64,000 bases of DNA from Simiduia litorea (GCF_042853465.1 NZ_AP031497.1:3782001-3846000); one strand, 5' to 3'. Counted from the stretch's first letter, positions 18,350-27,247 are shown. Program-made: numbers and translations. Notes: generated by a model from the letters alone, not told the origin.

Positions 18350-19360
18350 TTATTGCTCCTTAAGCGGCCTTAGGGCCGCATTTTTTCGCCATGCCGCTAA
18401 GTCTGCCTCCGGATCCCAGCGACCATCAAACGTCCATTTAGCACTCACCTCTACGGCGGGCATATTATCTTGCGCCCAGACCGGAACAACCGAACCATCG
18501 ATCATTTGGGCATTGCGAAAATAGCTGCGCTCACCCCACAGATTGGGCCTATCGCGCGCCGGTGCTTCTGGGTAGGTTTTACGAAATATCGGCTGATCAG
18601 CGAGCGTTGCACCGAAGCGAGGATTCACTAACCAAAATTGCGCATCGTAGTGACGCCGGCCCAACTGAAAGCCTGGCTCGCCATCAAAACTGGAATCCAC
18701 TACTACCAACTTCTGTCGCTCATCTTTCTCGCCGTCGTGCCACAGGGCATAGCGGCCGCCGCGGGTATAAAAATGACTGTTGGTGATATAGGCCCAGCCA
18801 CGGGGGCAGACCATATCCACATAGCCCTCGAAATAACAGTTGCTGTGGTAGTACATACCCTGGTCTTTATCCCACAGGCTGAGCGTGTCGGCACCGCCGG
18901 CGACAAAGCGACAATTGTCAGTAATGATGCGCGTCCCCTGCAGCAACCGAACGGCAAACTGATGGTCGTTATTACCCGTGTCAAAGCCATAGCGGTTTTC
19001 TACCGCGAGATCGAGCAAGGCAATATCACTGGCCGCGATATTCACTGCCGCAGCGCCCCAATCTGTGCCTGTTTTAGCCACCCAGTGCTCGCGCAGCCGA
19101 GCCACGCTAATGATGGTTTGGCTTGGGCCAGCCCCTATCAGCGCCAGCTGATCGCGGGTGATATACACGGTTTCGGGGTAGCGCCCCGGTGCGATATGAA
19201 TAATCACTGGCCCGGCCACCGCGTCGGCCGCATCGATCGCCGCTTGAACGGTGCGAAATGGCGCCTTTGGGCCCACCTCAAAATGGCTTTGTGCCTGCGC
19301 TTGAAAGACCCACAGGCCAATTAAACTGATTGCCACGCGGCACCTAATCCACCCGTTCAT
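18350..19360 (-). CDS. Pectin methylesterase-like protein, family CE8, secreted
   Basis: 336 aa from ATG 19360. The frame reaches 19426 but would then cover the operator, and the signal peptide MNGWIRCRVAISLIGLWVFQAQAQ begins here. Parallel beta-helix of CE8: FRTVQAAIDAA and IHIAPGRYPETVYITRDQLALIG. The catalytic motifs are variant: QDT is ADT (D158), DFIFG is VDMVCPRG (D182) and LGRPW is LGRRHY (R235). Both catalytic aspartates and the arginine are kept, but the oxyanion Gln is missing. It probably removes methyl esters from pectin before lyase attack, possibly with altered specificity. Divergent from the TRAP operon. Confidence 0.82.
   Translation of the reverse strand: MNGWIRCRVAISLIGLWVFQAQAQSHFEVGPKAPFRTVQAAIDAADAVAGPVIIHIAPGRYPETVYITRDQLALIGAGPSQTIISVARLREHWVAKTGTDWGAAAVNIAASDIALLDLAVENRYGFDTGNNDHQFAVRLLQGTRIITDNCRFVAGGADTLSLWDKDQGMYYHSNCYFEGYVDMVCPRGWAYITNSHFYTRGGRYALWHDGEKDERQKLVVVDSSFDGEPGFQLGRRHYDAQFWLVNPRFGATLADQPIFRKTYPEAPARDRPNLWGERSYFRNAQMIDGSVVPVWAQDNMPAVEVSAKWTFDGRWDPEADLAAWRKNAALRPLKEQ
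18364..18386 (+). terminator. uxaA terminator embedded in the 3' end of the CE8 gene
   Basis: GCGGCC-TTAG-GGCCGC followed by ATTTTTT, rightward. It overlaps the last codons (LRPLKEQ) of the convergent methylesterase gene. Confidence 0.8.
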
Positions 19361-19413
19361 AAGACTCACCCTTGCCGTTGCGCCCATTTCTATCTGGATG
19401 TTAGTATAGTCAT

Positions 19414-19426
19414 TTGGTCTTACCAA
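19414..19426. promoter_or_regulatory. Putative GntR (UxuR-like) operator, CE8/TRAP divergent region
   Basis: Perfect inverted repeat TTGGTCTTACCAA between the divergent CE8 and TRAP genes. A degenerate second copy (TTTGTAAGACCAG, 19437-19449) lies 23 bp to the right. Confidence 0.8.
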
Positions 19427-19475
19427 TAAAGTAATTTTTGTAAGACCAGAAATCTAACAATAACAGGAGTGCAGC

Positions 19476-20450
19476 ATGTACCGTTTTTTAGCCCTTATGG
19501 CTGCTCTAAGCGCCATCAGTGGCCTGCTTGGCTGCAAAGCCGCCAACGACCAAGTGGTGCTAAAGCTCGGCCACACCCTCGATGCCGGTCACCCCGTGCA
19601 CCGAGCGATGCTGGCCATGAACGAGCGTTTGGTGGCGATCTCCGGCGGCACCATGCGGGTAGACCTCTACCCCAGCGGCCAACTGGGTTCAGAGCGAGAA
19701 ATGATGGAGCTGCTGCAAATTGGCAGTCTCGCCATGACCAAAGTATCCACCAGCCCCATGGAAAGCTTTGTACCCGAGATGAAAGTGTTTAGCCTGCCCT
19801 ATGTGTTCCGCGATAAGGACCATTTTTGGCGCATGCTGGAAAGTGAATTAGGTAAAAATCTACTGATCGCCGGGGAAAAAGTGCGCTTGCGCGGCCTCGT
19901 CTATTACGATGCGGGTAGCCGTAGCTTTTATACCACCGACAAGGCGATCCGCACCCCCGATGATTTAAAAAGCTTAAAAATTCGGGTGCAAAAAAGCCAA
20001 ACCTCGGTGGCGATGATAGACGCCTTAGGCGGTTCTGCCACGCCTATTTCTTGGGGTGAGCTCTACACCGCACTGCAACAAGGCGTGGTCGACGGCGCAG
20101 AGAATAACCCACCAAGTTTTTACCGCTCCAAACACTATGAAGTCAGTAAATACTACACCCTAGACGAACACACCTACGTGCCCGACATGCTGATTATTAG
20201 CGCTCACATCTGGCACAACTTAAGCGAGCAACAACAGCAGTGGTTACAACAAGCGGCCGATGAATCGGTACAAGTGCAACGGCAACTCTGGGCACAAGAT
20301 ACCGCCGAGGCGCTGCGCGAAGTGGAAGCTGCCGGCGTGCAAATTATCTACCCCGACAAATCATTATTCGCCGACAAAGTAAAAAGCATGCACACAGAGC
20401 TGAAGGGAACCTCCCTCGAACAACTGCTCGATCAAATTCAATCGCTATAA
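19476..20450 (+). CDS. TRAP transporter substrate-binding protein (DctP family), lipoprotein-type
   Basis: 324 aa. The N-terminus MYRFLALMAALSAISGLLGCKA has a lipobox (LLGC), so the binding protein is probably membrane-anchored rather than free. LKLGHTLDAGHPVHRAM, the conserved KIRVQKSQTSVAMIDALGG (Arg that binds the substrate carboxylate), PISWGELYTALQQGVVDGAENNPPSF and YYTLDEHTYVPDML are DctP hallmarks. AGGAG precedes the ATG by seven bases. It delivers uronates (galacturonate or unsaturated derivatives) to the QM membrane subunits. First gene of the operon dctP-dctQ-dctM-CE12. Confidence 0.92.
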   Translation: MYRFLALMAALSAISGLLGCKAANDQVVLKLGHTLDAGHPVHRAMLAMNERLVAISGGTMRVDLYPSGQLGSEREMMELLQIGSLAMTKVSTSPMESFVPEMKVFSLPYVFRDKDHFWRMLESELGKNLLIAGEKVRLRGLVYYDAGSRSFYTTDKAIRTPDDLKSLKIRVQKSQTSVAMIDALGGSATPISWGELYTALQQGVVDGAENNPPSFYRSKHYEVSKYYTLDEHTYVPDMLIISAHIWHNLSEQQQQWLQQAADESVQVQRQLWAQDTAEALREVEAAGVQIIYPDKSLFADKVKSMHTELKGTSLEQLLDQIQSL

Positions 20451-20459
20451 GGGTGACCC

Positions 20460-20948
20460 GTGAAAAACGCCTTAAAAATAATCGACACTGGTTTATACCT
20501 CGCGCTGGCGTTACTCATGACCGCTATCGTCTTAGATGTTAGCTGGCAGGTGATTACACGCTTCGTCATGACCAAGCCCAGTTCTTACACCGAGGAGCTC
20601 GCCGGCTTCCTACTGATTTGGATTGGCATCTTAGGAGCTGCATACGCTTTTCGATTGAAAGCCCACCTAGGTTTAGATCTAGTGACCGCTAAATTGACCG
20701 GCACGCGCGCGCAAGTCATAGAAATCATTGGCTGGGTTGTGTGCTTTATATTCAGCGCCGCCGTGATGGTTTACGGTGGCTTACGCCTAGTACTTCTCAC
20801 CCTTGAGCTGAACCAAATCTCTGCTGCTTTGGGTGTGAAAATGGGCTACGTCTATTGCGCCGTACCTCTCAGTGGCCTACTCATTTGTTTATACAGCCTC
20901 GTATTTATCGCCGAAGCCTTTGGCCAGCGCCAAAGCCAGCCCATCTAA
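20460..20948 (+). CDS. TRAP transporter small membrane subunit (DctQ)
   Basis: 162 aa with four membrane helices. VSWQVITRFVMTKPSSYTEELAGFLLIWIGILGAAYAFRLKAHLGLDLV is the diagnostic DctQ segment (TEEL and AHLG motifs). It starts with GTG nine bases after the dctP stop. Forms the membrane complex with DctM for sodium-driven uptake. Confidence 0.93.
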   Translation: MKNALKIIDTGLYLALALLMTAIVLDVSWQVITRFVMTKPSSYTEELAGFLLIWIGILGAAYAFRLKAHLGLDLVTAKLTGTRAQVIEIIGWVVCFIFSAAVMVYGGLRLVLLTLELNQISAALGVKMGYVYCAVPLSGLLICLYSLVFIAEAFGQRQSQPI

Positions 20949-20966
20949 TTTCGATTCGAGAAGATC

Positions 20967-22265
20967 ATGGAACTCACTGTACTGGTATTACTCATTAGCT
21001 TCGTTGTCTTGCTGTTTATCAACGTGCCCATTTCTATTTGCATTGGTGTTGCAACATTACTCACCATGCTTTTTACCATCGATGGCGGCCCTGCGGTGAC
21101 GACCATAGCCCAACGTATGGCGGGCGGCATAGAAAGCTTTTCCCTGCTCGCCATTCCGTTTTTTATTCTATCGGGCATGCTCATGGGCCAAGGCGGTATT
21201 GCGCGGCGCTTAATCAACTTTGCCAAGGTACTGATTGGCATGTTGCCGGGTGGGTTGGCCTATGTGAATGTTGTTGCTTGCGCGTTATTCGGCGCTATTT
21301 CAGGTTCGGCTGTGGCGGCAACCAGTGCCATTGGCGGCTTCATGATTCCGATTATGAACAAAGAAGGCTACGACAAAGGGTTTAACGCCGCCGTCACTGT
21401 TGCCTCCTCTACCTCGGGCATGCTCATTCCACCGTCTAACATTCTCATTGTCTACTCACTGGCCAGCGGCGGCGTCTCCATTGCGGCACTGTTTATTGCC
21501 GGCTACATACCGGGTATTTTAATCGCGCTATCGCTCATGGCCGTGTGTGGCATTTGGGCAAAAATAAAAGGCTATCCCGTGGGCGAGCGCACGAGTTTAA
21601 AAGACAGTATAAAAATAGCCTTTGACGCCATACCAAGTTTATTTTTAATTTTCCTTATCATAGGAGGCATAGTCGGTGGTTATTTCACTGCTACCGAAGC
21701 CAGTGCCATTGCAGTACTCTACTCCTTCGCGCTCTCGGTATTGATCTATCGCGAAGTGAAAATCATTCAGGTGCCCGACATACTGGTCAATTCCGCGGTC
21801 ACCACTGCCATCGTTATGTTTCTGATCGGCACTTCCACGGCGATGTCGTGGATTCTATCCTACGAGAATATTCCCCAATCCATTAGCGATGCCATGATGG
21901 CGTTAAGCGATAACCCCATCATCATTCTACTCACCATCAATCTTATTCTATTAGCCGTGGGTATATTTATGGATATGACGCCAGCGGTACTCATTTTCAC
22001 GCCGATATTTTTACCCGTGGTTACCGCCCTTGGTATGTCGCCTTTGCACTTTGGCATCATGATGGTGTTGAATCTATGTATCGGCTTGTGCACGCCTCCG
22101 GTGGGCAGCGTACTCTTCGTTGGTGCCAGTATCGCGAAGATCAGTATCGCGAAACTCATTAAACCTCTACTGCCCATGTACGCTGCGATGTTTTTCGTTT
22201 TGTTGCTTGTAACCTTTATACCGGTATTGTCAGAATTTTTACCCAAGGCTTTCGGTCTTTACTAA
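20967..22265 (+). CDS. TRAP transporter large membrane subunit (DctM)
   Basis: 432 aa with about eleven membrane helices. ESFSLLAIPFFILSGMLMGQGGIARRLI, GAISGSAVAATSAIGGFMIP, SSTSGMLIPPSNILIVYS and LNLCIGLCTPPVGSVLFVGASIAKIS are DctM hallmarks. It provides the translocation channel for the acidic sugar bound by the upstream SBP. Gap to dctQ is 18 bp and to the CE12 gene 28 bp. Confidence 0.94.
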   Translation: MELTVLVLLISFVVLLFINVPISICIGVATLLTMLFTIDGGPAVTTIAQRMAGGIESFSLLAIPFFILSGMLMGQGGIARRLINFAKVLIGMLPGGLAYVNVVACALFGAISGSAVAATSAIGGFMIPIMNKEGYDKGFNAAVTVASSTSGMLIPPSNILIVYSLASGGVSIAALFIAGYIPGILIALSLMAVCGIWAKIKGYPVGERTSLKDSIKIAFDAIPSLFLIFLIIGGIVGGYFTATEASAIAVLYSFALSVLIYREVKIIQVPDILVNSAVTTAIVMFLIGTSTAMSWILSYENIPQSISDAMMALSDNPIIILLTINLILLAVGIFMDMTPAVLIFTPIFLPVVTALGMSPLHFGIMMVLNLCIGLCTPPVGSVLFVGASIAKISIAKLIKPLLPMYAAMFFVLLLVTFIPVLSEFLPKAFGLY

Positions 22266-22293
22266 TCTTTGAGCGATAACGAGTTTGCTACCG

Positions 22294-23070
22294 ATGAAAA
22301 CAACCATGAGAAAAATAAAATCGCGTTGGGTTTTAACCTTAGCGTTTAGTCTTTTCCCCTTAAGCGTTGTAGCCGAGCCAGTAACACTACATCTGGCTGG
22401 CGACTCCACCATGGCAGAGAAAGACCCTAAAGATTACCCAGAAACTGGCTGGGGGCAACCCTTTAGCGTTTTCTTCGATAGCGATACGAAAGTGATTAAC
22501 TACGCCAAAAATGGTCGCAGCACCCGCACGTTTAAAAGTGAAGGACGCTGGAAAAAACTCCTAGGTGCCGTAACACCTGGTGACTATGTATTTATTCAGT
22601 TCGGCCATAACGATGAATCTTTACATAAGAAAGATCGCTACACCACACCCGAAACGTTTTACAATAATCTGGCCGAATTCGTCCAAGATACTCGGGCCAA
22701 AAAAGCCACTCCGATTCTCCTCACACCCGTCACGCGGCGCTATTTTGACGGCAAGGTCATCAATGAAACCCATGCCGAGTATTCAGCGCTCACGCGTAAA
22801 TTAGCCGTGGAAAAAAAGCTTGCGCTGATTGACATGGACACCCTAACGCGCGCCCACTTCAGCGCCCAAGGTGATGAACTTTCTAAGCTACGATTTATGC
22901 ATCTCGCACCGGGCCTACACCCGAACTACCCCAAAGGCGTTACTGACGACACCCACTTCAATGAATTAGGTGCACGGGAAGCCGCACAATTGGTACTGCA
23001 GGATTTGATTCGACAAGATCACCCGCTCGCACAGCGCTTACGCCTGCCGGACCCAAAACACCTTCAGTAA
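22294..23070 (+). CDS. Rhamnogalacturonan acetylesterase-like SGNH hydrolase (CE12)
   Basis: 258 aa from ATG 22294 (an in-frame TTG at 22285 is the only earlier option). Signal peptide MKTTMRKIKSRWVLTLAFSLFPLSVVA. SGNH blocks: GDSTM (S38), KNGRS (N73), GHND (N106) and DDTHFNELG (D218, H221). This arrangement is typical of CE12, which removes acetyl groups from rhamnogalacturonan or homogalacturonan. Last gene of the TRAP operon. The next gene is convergent only 13 bp away. Confidence 0.88.
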   Translation: MKTTMRKIKSRWVLTLAFSLFPLSVVAEPVTLHLAGDSTMAEKDPKDYPETGWGQPFSVFFDSDTKVINYAKNGRSTRTFKSEGRWKKLLGAVTPGDYVFIQFGHNDESLHKKDRYTTPETFYNNLAEFVQDTRAKKATPILLTPVTRRYFDGKVINETHAEYSALTRKLAVEKKLALIDMDTLTRAHFSAQGDELSKLRFMHLAPGLHPNYPKGVTDDTHFNELGAREAAQLVLQDLIRQDHPLAQRLRLPDPKHLQ

Positions 23071-23083
23071 AATTACAGTGCTG

Positions 23084-24385
23084 CTATTGGCCGGCTTGAT
23101 TCTCAAAACTCGATAACCATGCGGCGACATTATGCAAGGGTACGTCGAGCTTACGATAGCGGGTCGGGTATTTTGGATAACCGCCAACCTGATCTTGGCT
23201 ATCGATAATTGTACCTGTGCCATTAAGCACTGAATCTATAATGCGACGATCAATAGGATCTCTATCCCACGGTCGGGCGCCAACGCTTTTCAACACGTGT
23301 TGCTGCAGCGCAGACACCGCTATTGCCTGTAGGTTTTTTGGCCAAACGGGTGGAGCTTCTAATCGGTTAATGTGCCCCTGCAACTGCGGCATCGCAGCGC
23401 CATCAAGATTCACCACTTGATTGTCGAGTGAATAAATGTCGCCTTGATAAGCCACTAACGGCAAATCGGAATAACTACTCAGTCCATAAATAAGGCGATT
23501 GCCAACAACGGCCAAACGTGGATTCTTTGGCTTGAATGTCGATTGCTGATATTCCTCCTCAATGTAACCCACTTGCACCGCCGCGTTGCCGAGATCGTAC
23601 ATCAGGTTATTCACCACTACACCGGAGGTATGGCCTTTGAAATAGGGATTACGACGATCATTGTGTGCGAACAGATTACCAATCACCGCCACATCTTGGA
23701 CAAAGTCATGCACTAATAAACCCTTTGAATGCTTACCCTTTTTATGGGTCGCGGCGTCTAGGGCTTCGGCAATGATAGAGCGACTAAAGGTGATGCGCTT
23801 CGAAGTAAAATTGTGCCCCTTGTCGCGCGGACCAGACGCCGAGAGATTTTCATCCACAGCCCAAGATATCGAACAGTGGTCAATGTGCACGTCGTGCGCA
23901 AAGGCGCCAGACACCGAAATACCGTCTGGGTCCCAGCCCGAGCGCGCCGGCTCATTATTATCGCCCGGCCTAACCATCAAATGGCGAATGCGCACATCGT
24001 GTGTTTTTATCACAATGCCAGCGCGAATCAACGTAATACCCGGCGCCGGTGCAGTTTCGCCCGCAATAGTTAGGTAGGGCTCATCAATCACCAGTGACTG
24101 CTTCGCCAAATCAATCACACCACCCACCTCAAACACAATAAGGCGTTTACCCTTTTGATTTAACGCCCAGCGCAGTGAGCCTTGGCCATCGTTTTGGGTG
24201 TTGGTCACTTTAATAACGGCGCCGCCCATGCCACCTGGCGTATCCATCCCAAAACCGGATACGCCGTCTAACAGGGAGACAAGATTTTCAGCCCAAACAT
24301 TCGGTGCTGCGAAACCTGCTAGTAATGTCCACGCTAGGAAACCTTGAACGCTTGCACGGCGGAAAAGAACAAAAATAACGGACAT
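23084..24385 (-). CDS. Pectate lyase, family PL1, secreted
   Basis: 433 aa from ATG 24385 with GGAG eight bases upstream. Signal peptide MSVIFVLFRRASVQGFLAWTLLAGFAAPNVWA. The single-domain beta-helix starts with GFGMDTPGGMGGAVIKVTN and GSLRWALNQ, then IVFEVGGVIDL, RIRHLMVRPGDN, HDVHIDHCSISWAVDENLS (PL1 WIDH-type motif with Ca-binding acids) and AHNDRRNPYFKG. It cleaves polygalacturonate by beta-elimination. It is the last gene of the long leftward pectin operon, after the VOC and PL10 genes. Confidence 0.87.
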   Translation of the reverse strand: MSVIFVLFRRASVQGFLAWTLLAGFAAPNVWAENLVSLLDGVSGFGMDTPGGMGGAVIKVTNTQNDGQGSLRWALNQKGKRLIVFEVGGVIDLAKQSLVIDEPYLTIAGETAPAPGITLIRAGIVIKTHDVRIRHLMVRPGDNNEPARSGWDPDGISVSGAFAHDVHIDHCSISWAVDENLSASGPRDKGHNFTSKRITFSRSIIAEALDAATHKKGKHSKGLLVHDFVQDVAVIGNLFAHNDRRNPYFKGHTSGVVVNNLMYDLGNAAVQVGYIEEEYQQSTFKPKNPRLAVVGNRLIYGLSSYSDLPLVAYQGDIYSLDNQVVNLDGAAMPQLQGHINRLEAPPVWPKNLQAIAVSALQQHVLKSVGARPWDRDPIDRRIIDSVLNGTGTIIDSQDQVGGYPKYPTRYRKLDVPLHNVAAWLSSFENQAGQ

Positions 24386-24401
24386 AGATAGACTCCATTC
24401 A

Positions 24402-24788
24402 TTAAAGCATGGGCCTGCCACGGCGACATAATTGAATTGAAAAACCCCAGGGATCTTTCAACATTTTTAAATGCGATCCATCTTTGAGCTTTACGTCGTC
24501 CACTTCGCGCGCGCCGGCGCCAATCAAACGTTTTGCATCCGCCTCCGGATCAGCAGAAACAAAGGCCAGATGAACCAGCAGTGGGTCCATTGCTTGGTAG
24601 TCGGGCACCTGATCAGCTGGGTTACAATAAATTTCAATCATCACCTGGCCCGAGCTATCGGCTAAAAAATGCGTGTGTGGCGCCTGTGTAAATTTATGTT
24701 TTACGGTAAAACCCAAATGCTCACAGTACCAAGCCGCGATGGCGATTGGGTCTAGCACATTGAAGGCAAAATGTTCTATTTTCATCAT
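24402..24788 (-). CDS. VOC (glyoxalase/dioxygenase superfamily) protein
   Basis: 128 aa, two beta-alpha-beta-beta-beta halves typical of the vicinal oxygen chelate fold. Candidate metal ligands H6, E52 and H73 are present, but the usual last Glu is replaced (FSIQLC). No signal peptide, so cytosolic. The start overlaps the PL10 stop by ATGA-type coupling and the gene lies between two secreted lyase genes, so it is expressed with them. No pectin-related function is established for VOC proteins; it could act on a keto-deoxy-uronate intermediate or on a toxic dicarbonyl by-product. Confidence 0.85.
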   Translation of the reverse strand: MMKIEHFAFNVLDPIAIAAWYCEHLGFTVKHKFTQAPHTHFLADSSGQVMIEIYCNPADQVPDYQAMDPLLVHLAFVSADPEADAKRLIGAGAREVDDVKLKDGSHLKMLKDPWGFSIQLCRRGRPML

Positions 24789-25975
24789 GAACTCGGTGAG
24801 CTAGCACCTGACTCCGGCGTTTGAATGTGTGCGGTCTTCCATTGCTGGAATTTGGTCAAGGCCTTGCTTGCGCCGGTAGAATACCAAGCATAGCCCTGCC
24901 TTCGCTCCAAACTAATGCGCTCGACTCGATCGTAAACTTGGCCATCGCGATCGCCAAAAATAGGTTCTCCAGTGGTCAAACTGTAGAAACGCGACCACAG
25001 GGGTTTGGCTTGTTCGTCGTCCACCAGCTTGCCTAACTGCCTATCGTAACGCTTACCGACGATGCGCTTTGCTTCCAGCCAAGTGGCGGCATCAGTGACG
25101 GCCTGTACAACGACCGCAGGGGGCGACGGCAACGCCATTAAGAACAGCATAATTTCAGCGCTCTCCTGAGATGACAAAGCCGGCATCTCATAGGCTCTAG
25201 CCTGCGCCGGCTGTAAACTGAATGCATCGTGCTGCGCGCCCCATCCCAAAAATGTTTTACTGGGTTCGAAAAAATATTGCGTCATTAAAATACAGTTGAC
25301 GCCCTTCAGCAGCGCTGCTTGGGCGAGTTCTTGCTTTTCCTGCGCCAACCATGGGTAGTCGCGCTGCGCGACCGACAACAACAGCTCAAGAATATTGACC
25401 ATGGATTTGTCGTTATAGGTGATGTGGTTGTGATAACCGCCATCCAAAGGAAAGCTTTGCGGCCAACAACCCTGAGGCATTTGCGCGTTGATAACAAGAT
25501 CAAGCCCGCGCTTAAAACTGGTCGCGTATCTTTCATCGCCCGTTGCACTAAACGCTTTTGCCAACACACGCATTTGTGTTGTAGTGGCGTAATTATCAAA
25601 GGTAGGTTGATAACTTTTTTCCGCACCCCATGCCTCGCCCCTGCGTCTGGGGCGCTGCCCCATGTCGACGCGCTTGGACCAACCACCGGAGGGCGTTTGA
25701 AAACTGAGAATAATATCGGCAATGGCTTTGCCTTCCGCTGTCTTGAATGCCGCTTCGGGCAATTCCGCGTCAAAGCCAAAACGCTCAGCCTTCGGTGGTT
25801 TAGCTGCTTTTCTATTGTGCTCTAGTTCTTTGGCTAGCGTTTTTTGATCTTTGCGCTTTAATGTGCTGGAGAGTTCGAAGTAGGCCTGCCACTGCGCGCT
25901 TATGTCTTGCTCAGGCTGCGCAACGCAGGGATAAACCCATGTACACGACAGCACAATTGTTAAGAAAATTTTCAT
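24785..25975 (-). CDS. Pectate lyase, family PL10
   Basis: 396 aa, signal peptide MKIFLTIVLSCTWVYPCVAQ. Alpha/alpha toroid of PL10: ADIILSFQTPSGGWSKRVDM, TFDNYATTTQMRVLAKAF, CWPQSFPLDGGYHNHITYND and LWSRFYSLTTGEPIFGDRDG with RVERISLERRQGYAWY. The motif set and length match PelA-type PL10 pectate lyases, Ca-dependent endo-lyases on de-esterified galacturonan. Translationally coupled to the VOC gene. Confidence 0.9.
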   Translation of the reverse strand: MKIFLTIVLSCTWVYPCVAQPEQDISAQWQAYFELSSTLKRKDQKTLAKELEHNRKAAKPPKAERFGFDAELPEAAFKTAEGKAIADIILSFQTPSGGWSKRVDMGQRPRRRGEAWGAEKSYQPTFDNYATTTQMRVLAKAFSATGDERYATSFKRGLDLVINAQMPQGCWPQSFPLDGGYHNHITYNDKSMVNILELLLSVAQRDYPWLAQEKQELAQAALLKGVNCILMTQYFFEPSKTFLGWGAQHDAFSLQPAQARAYEMPALSSQESAEIMLFLMALPSPPAVVVQAVTDAATWLEAKRIVGKRYDRQLGKLVDDEQAKPLWSRFYSLTTGEPIFGDRDGQVYDRVERISLERRQGYAWYSTGASKALTKFQQWKTAHIQTPESGASSPSS

Positions 25976-26005
25976 AGTTCCACTAACTGCTTTTTGCGTT
26001 AAAAA

Positions 26006-26935
26006 TTAGCGCTCGTCATCCGGCATAGACACAGCCAATGCCGACAACCGGGCTTGTAAAAATTGTTCGATAACCGCGACAGTTTCGCTGGCCCAAGGCT
26101 CAAATAGCCAAAAACTGTGCGGCGCTTGTTTGAACTCATGCCGACGATTAACCACCCCCAAGGCCGTGAGCTTAGCTTGCATTGCCTCCACGCCGGCGCT
26201 GAACCTTGGCTCGCCGCCGGTAATAAACAACATGGGCGGCGCATGTTTATGCACAGCGTTAATAGGCGACGCTTGGCGCCATATTTCAGGAATCGCTTCA
26301 TAGCGACCACCGAGCCAAGCGCTGGCCGCGGTGACGTCGCGCGCGGGATCGTTTTCAAAGGCTAGCGCTAGCGGCGTCGTAAAATCCGATAGACCATCGA
26401 CATTGATAATGCCCTGCACCGGCCACTGCAACCCAACCAATGCCGCCAACTGCCCACCAGCAGAACCGCCCGCGATAAATAGCGCGCGGGTATTTATACC
26501 CAGTTCTGCGGCGCTTGCTCGGATAGATTCAAGCGCGGCAATTAAATCATTCCCTGCTGCGGGATAGCGCGCCTGCGGCGACAATCGATAAGACACCGTC
26601 ATCGCAACATAACCACGCTGAGCAAGCGCGTAGGCAATTGGCTGCCAAAGTCTGCGCTCACCCGAATTCCAGCCGCCACCGTGCACCAACAATATCGCAG
26701 GCCTAAGGTGCTGATCCGGCAAACGGTAAACATCCATGCCAAGTTGATAGCTTTCGCTATAGGTCCGATAACTTTTTTGCACGACACCAGGAGACACCAC
26801 ATAGGGCGTGGCCTGGGGAAAGCGCGCTTGAATTTTTTCCAAGGTTGAATGCACGCTATATTCTGCCTTGGCAGCCATTGCGAGCAGTGCCAAGCTAAAA
26901 GCAACGATTGAATTACTGATCCAGCGCATTGGCAT
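26006..26935 (-). CDS. Secreted alpha/beta-hydrolase esterase (pectin/hemicellulose deacetylase candidate)
   Basis: 309 aa from ATG 26935, with AGGGA about eight bases upstream; signal peptide ends in AKA-EYS. BD-FAE-like alpha/beta-hydrolase: oxyanion HGGGW (85-89), nucleophile elbow GGSAGG (S158) and C-terminal HSFWLF histidine. In a lyase operon it most likely deesterifies acetylated or feruloylated pectin. The acid residue of the triad is not certain. The upstream small gene overlaps this start by 23 bp. Confidence 0.8.
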   Translation of the reverse strand: MPMRWISNSIVAFSLALLAMAAKAEYSVHSTLEKIQARFPQATPYVVSPGVVQKSYRTYSESYQLGMDVYRLPDQHLRPAILLVHGGGWNSGERRLWQPIAYALAQRGYVAMTVSYRLSPQARYPAAGNDLIAALESIRASAAELGINTRALFIAGGSAGGQLAALVGLQWPVQGIINVDGLSDFTTPLALAFENDPARDVTAASAWLGGRYEAIPEIWRQASPINAVHKHAPPMLFITGGEPRFSAGVEAMQAKLTALGVVNRRHEFKQAPHSFWLFEPWASETVAVIEQFLQARLSALAVSMPDDER

Positions 26936-27113
26936 AGGGCTGATCCCTGTCGTTAGGCGCATGCCCCACAATTTTAGATGAGGCGACATGAACACCATCT
27001 TCTACTGCAGCCACTGCAAAGTCAGATTGAAAATCATCGGTGCTCGCCCAAAGACCCAGCACCAACATCATTAACACACAAGACAATATTCTTGCGCGCG
27101 CCTTAGACCGCAT
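26913..27113 (-). CDS. Small hydrophobic-leader protein, unknown
   Basis: 66 aa from ATG 27113, which has a GGGGG tract seven bases upstream. An N-terminal Arg/Lys cluster (MRSKARAR) and one hydrophobic stretch (ILSCVLMMLVLGLW) are followed by a polar tail, consistent with a small exported or membrane-anchored protein. It overlaps the start of the downstream esterase by 23 bp, which could couple their translation. No family recognised. It may be a leader peptide or chance frame. Confidence 0.4.
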   Translation of the reverse strand: MRSKARARILSCVLMMLVLGLWASTDDFQSDFAVAAVEDGVHVASSKIVGHAPNDRDQPYANALDQ

Positions 27114-27247
27114 ACGGTCACCCCCATAGGTCATCTCTCGGCCTAAACATGCCACAAAACTCGTAGCCTAATGAAGCGCGCCGAATTATTGCCCGCTGCG
27201 TTATCGCCGCGGAGGCGTTTTGAAACCAACGCCGCTAGCTTCAAAAC

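Noticed and set aside
26117..26365. Plus-strand frame inside the esterase gene
   Set aside because: Antisense shadow of a well supported coding sequence.
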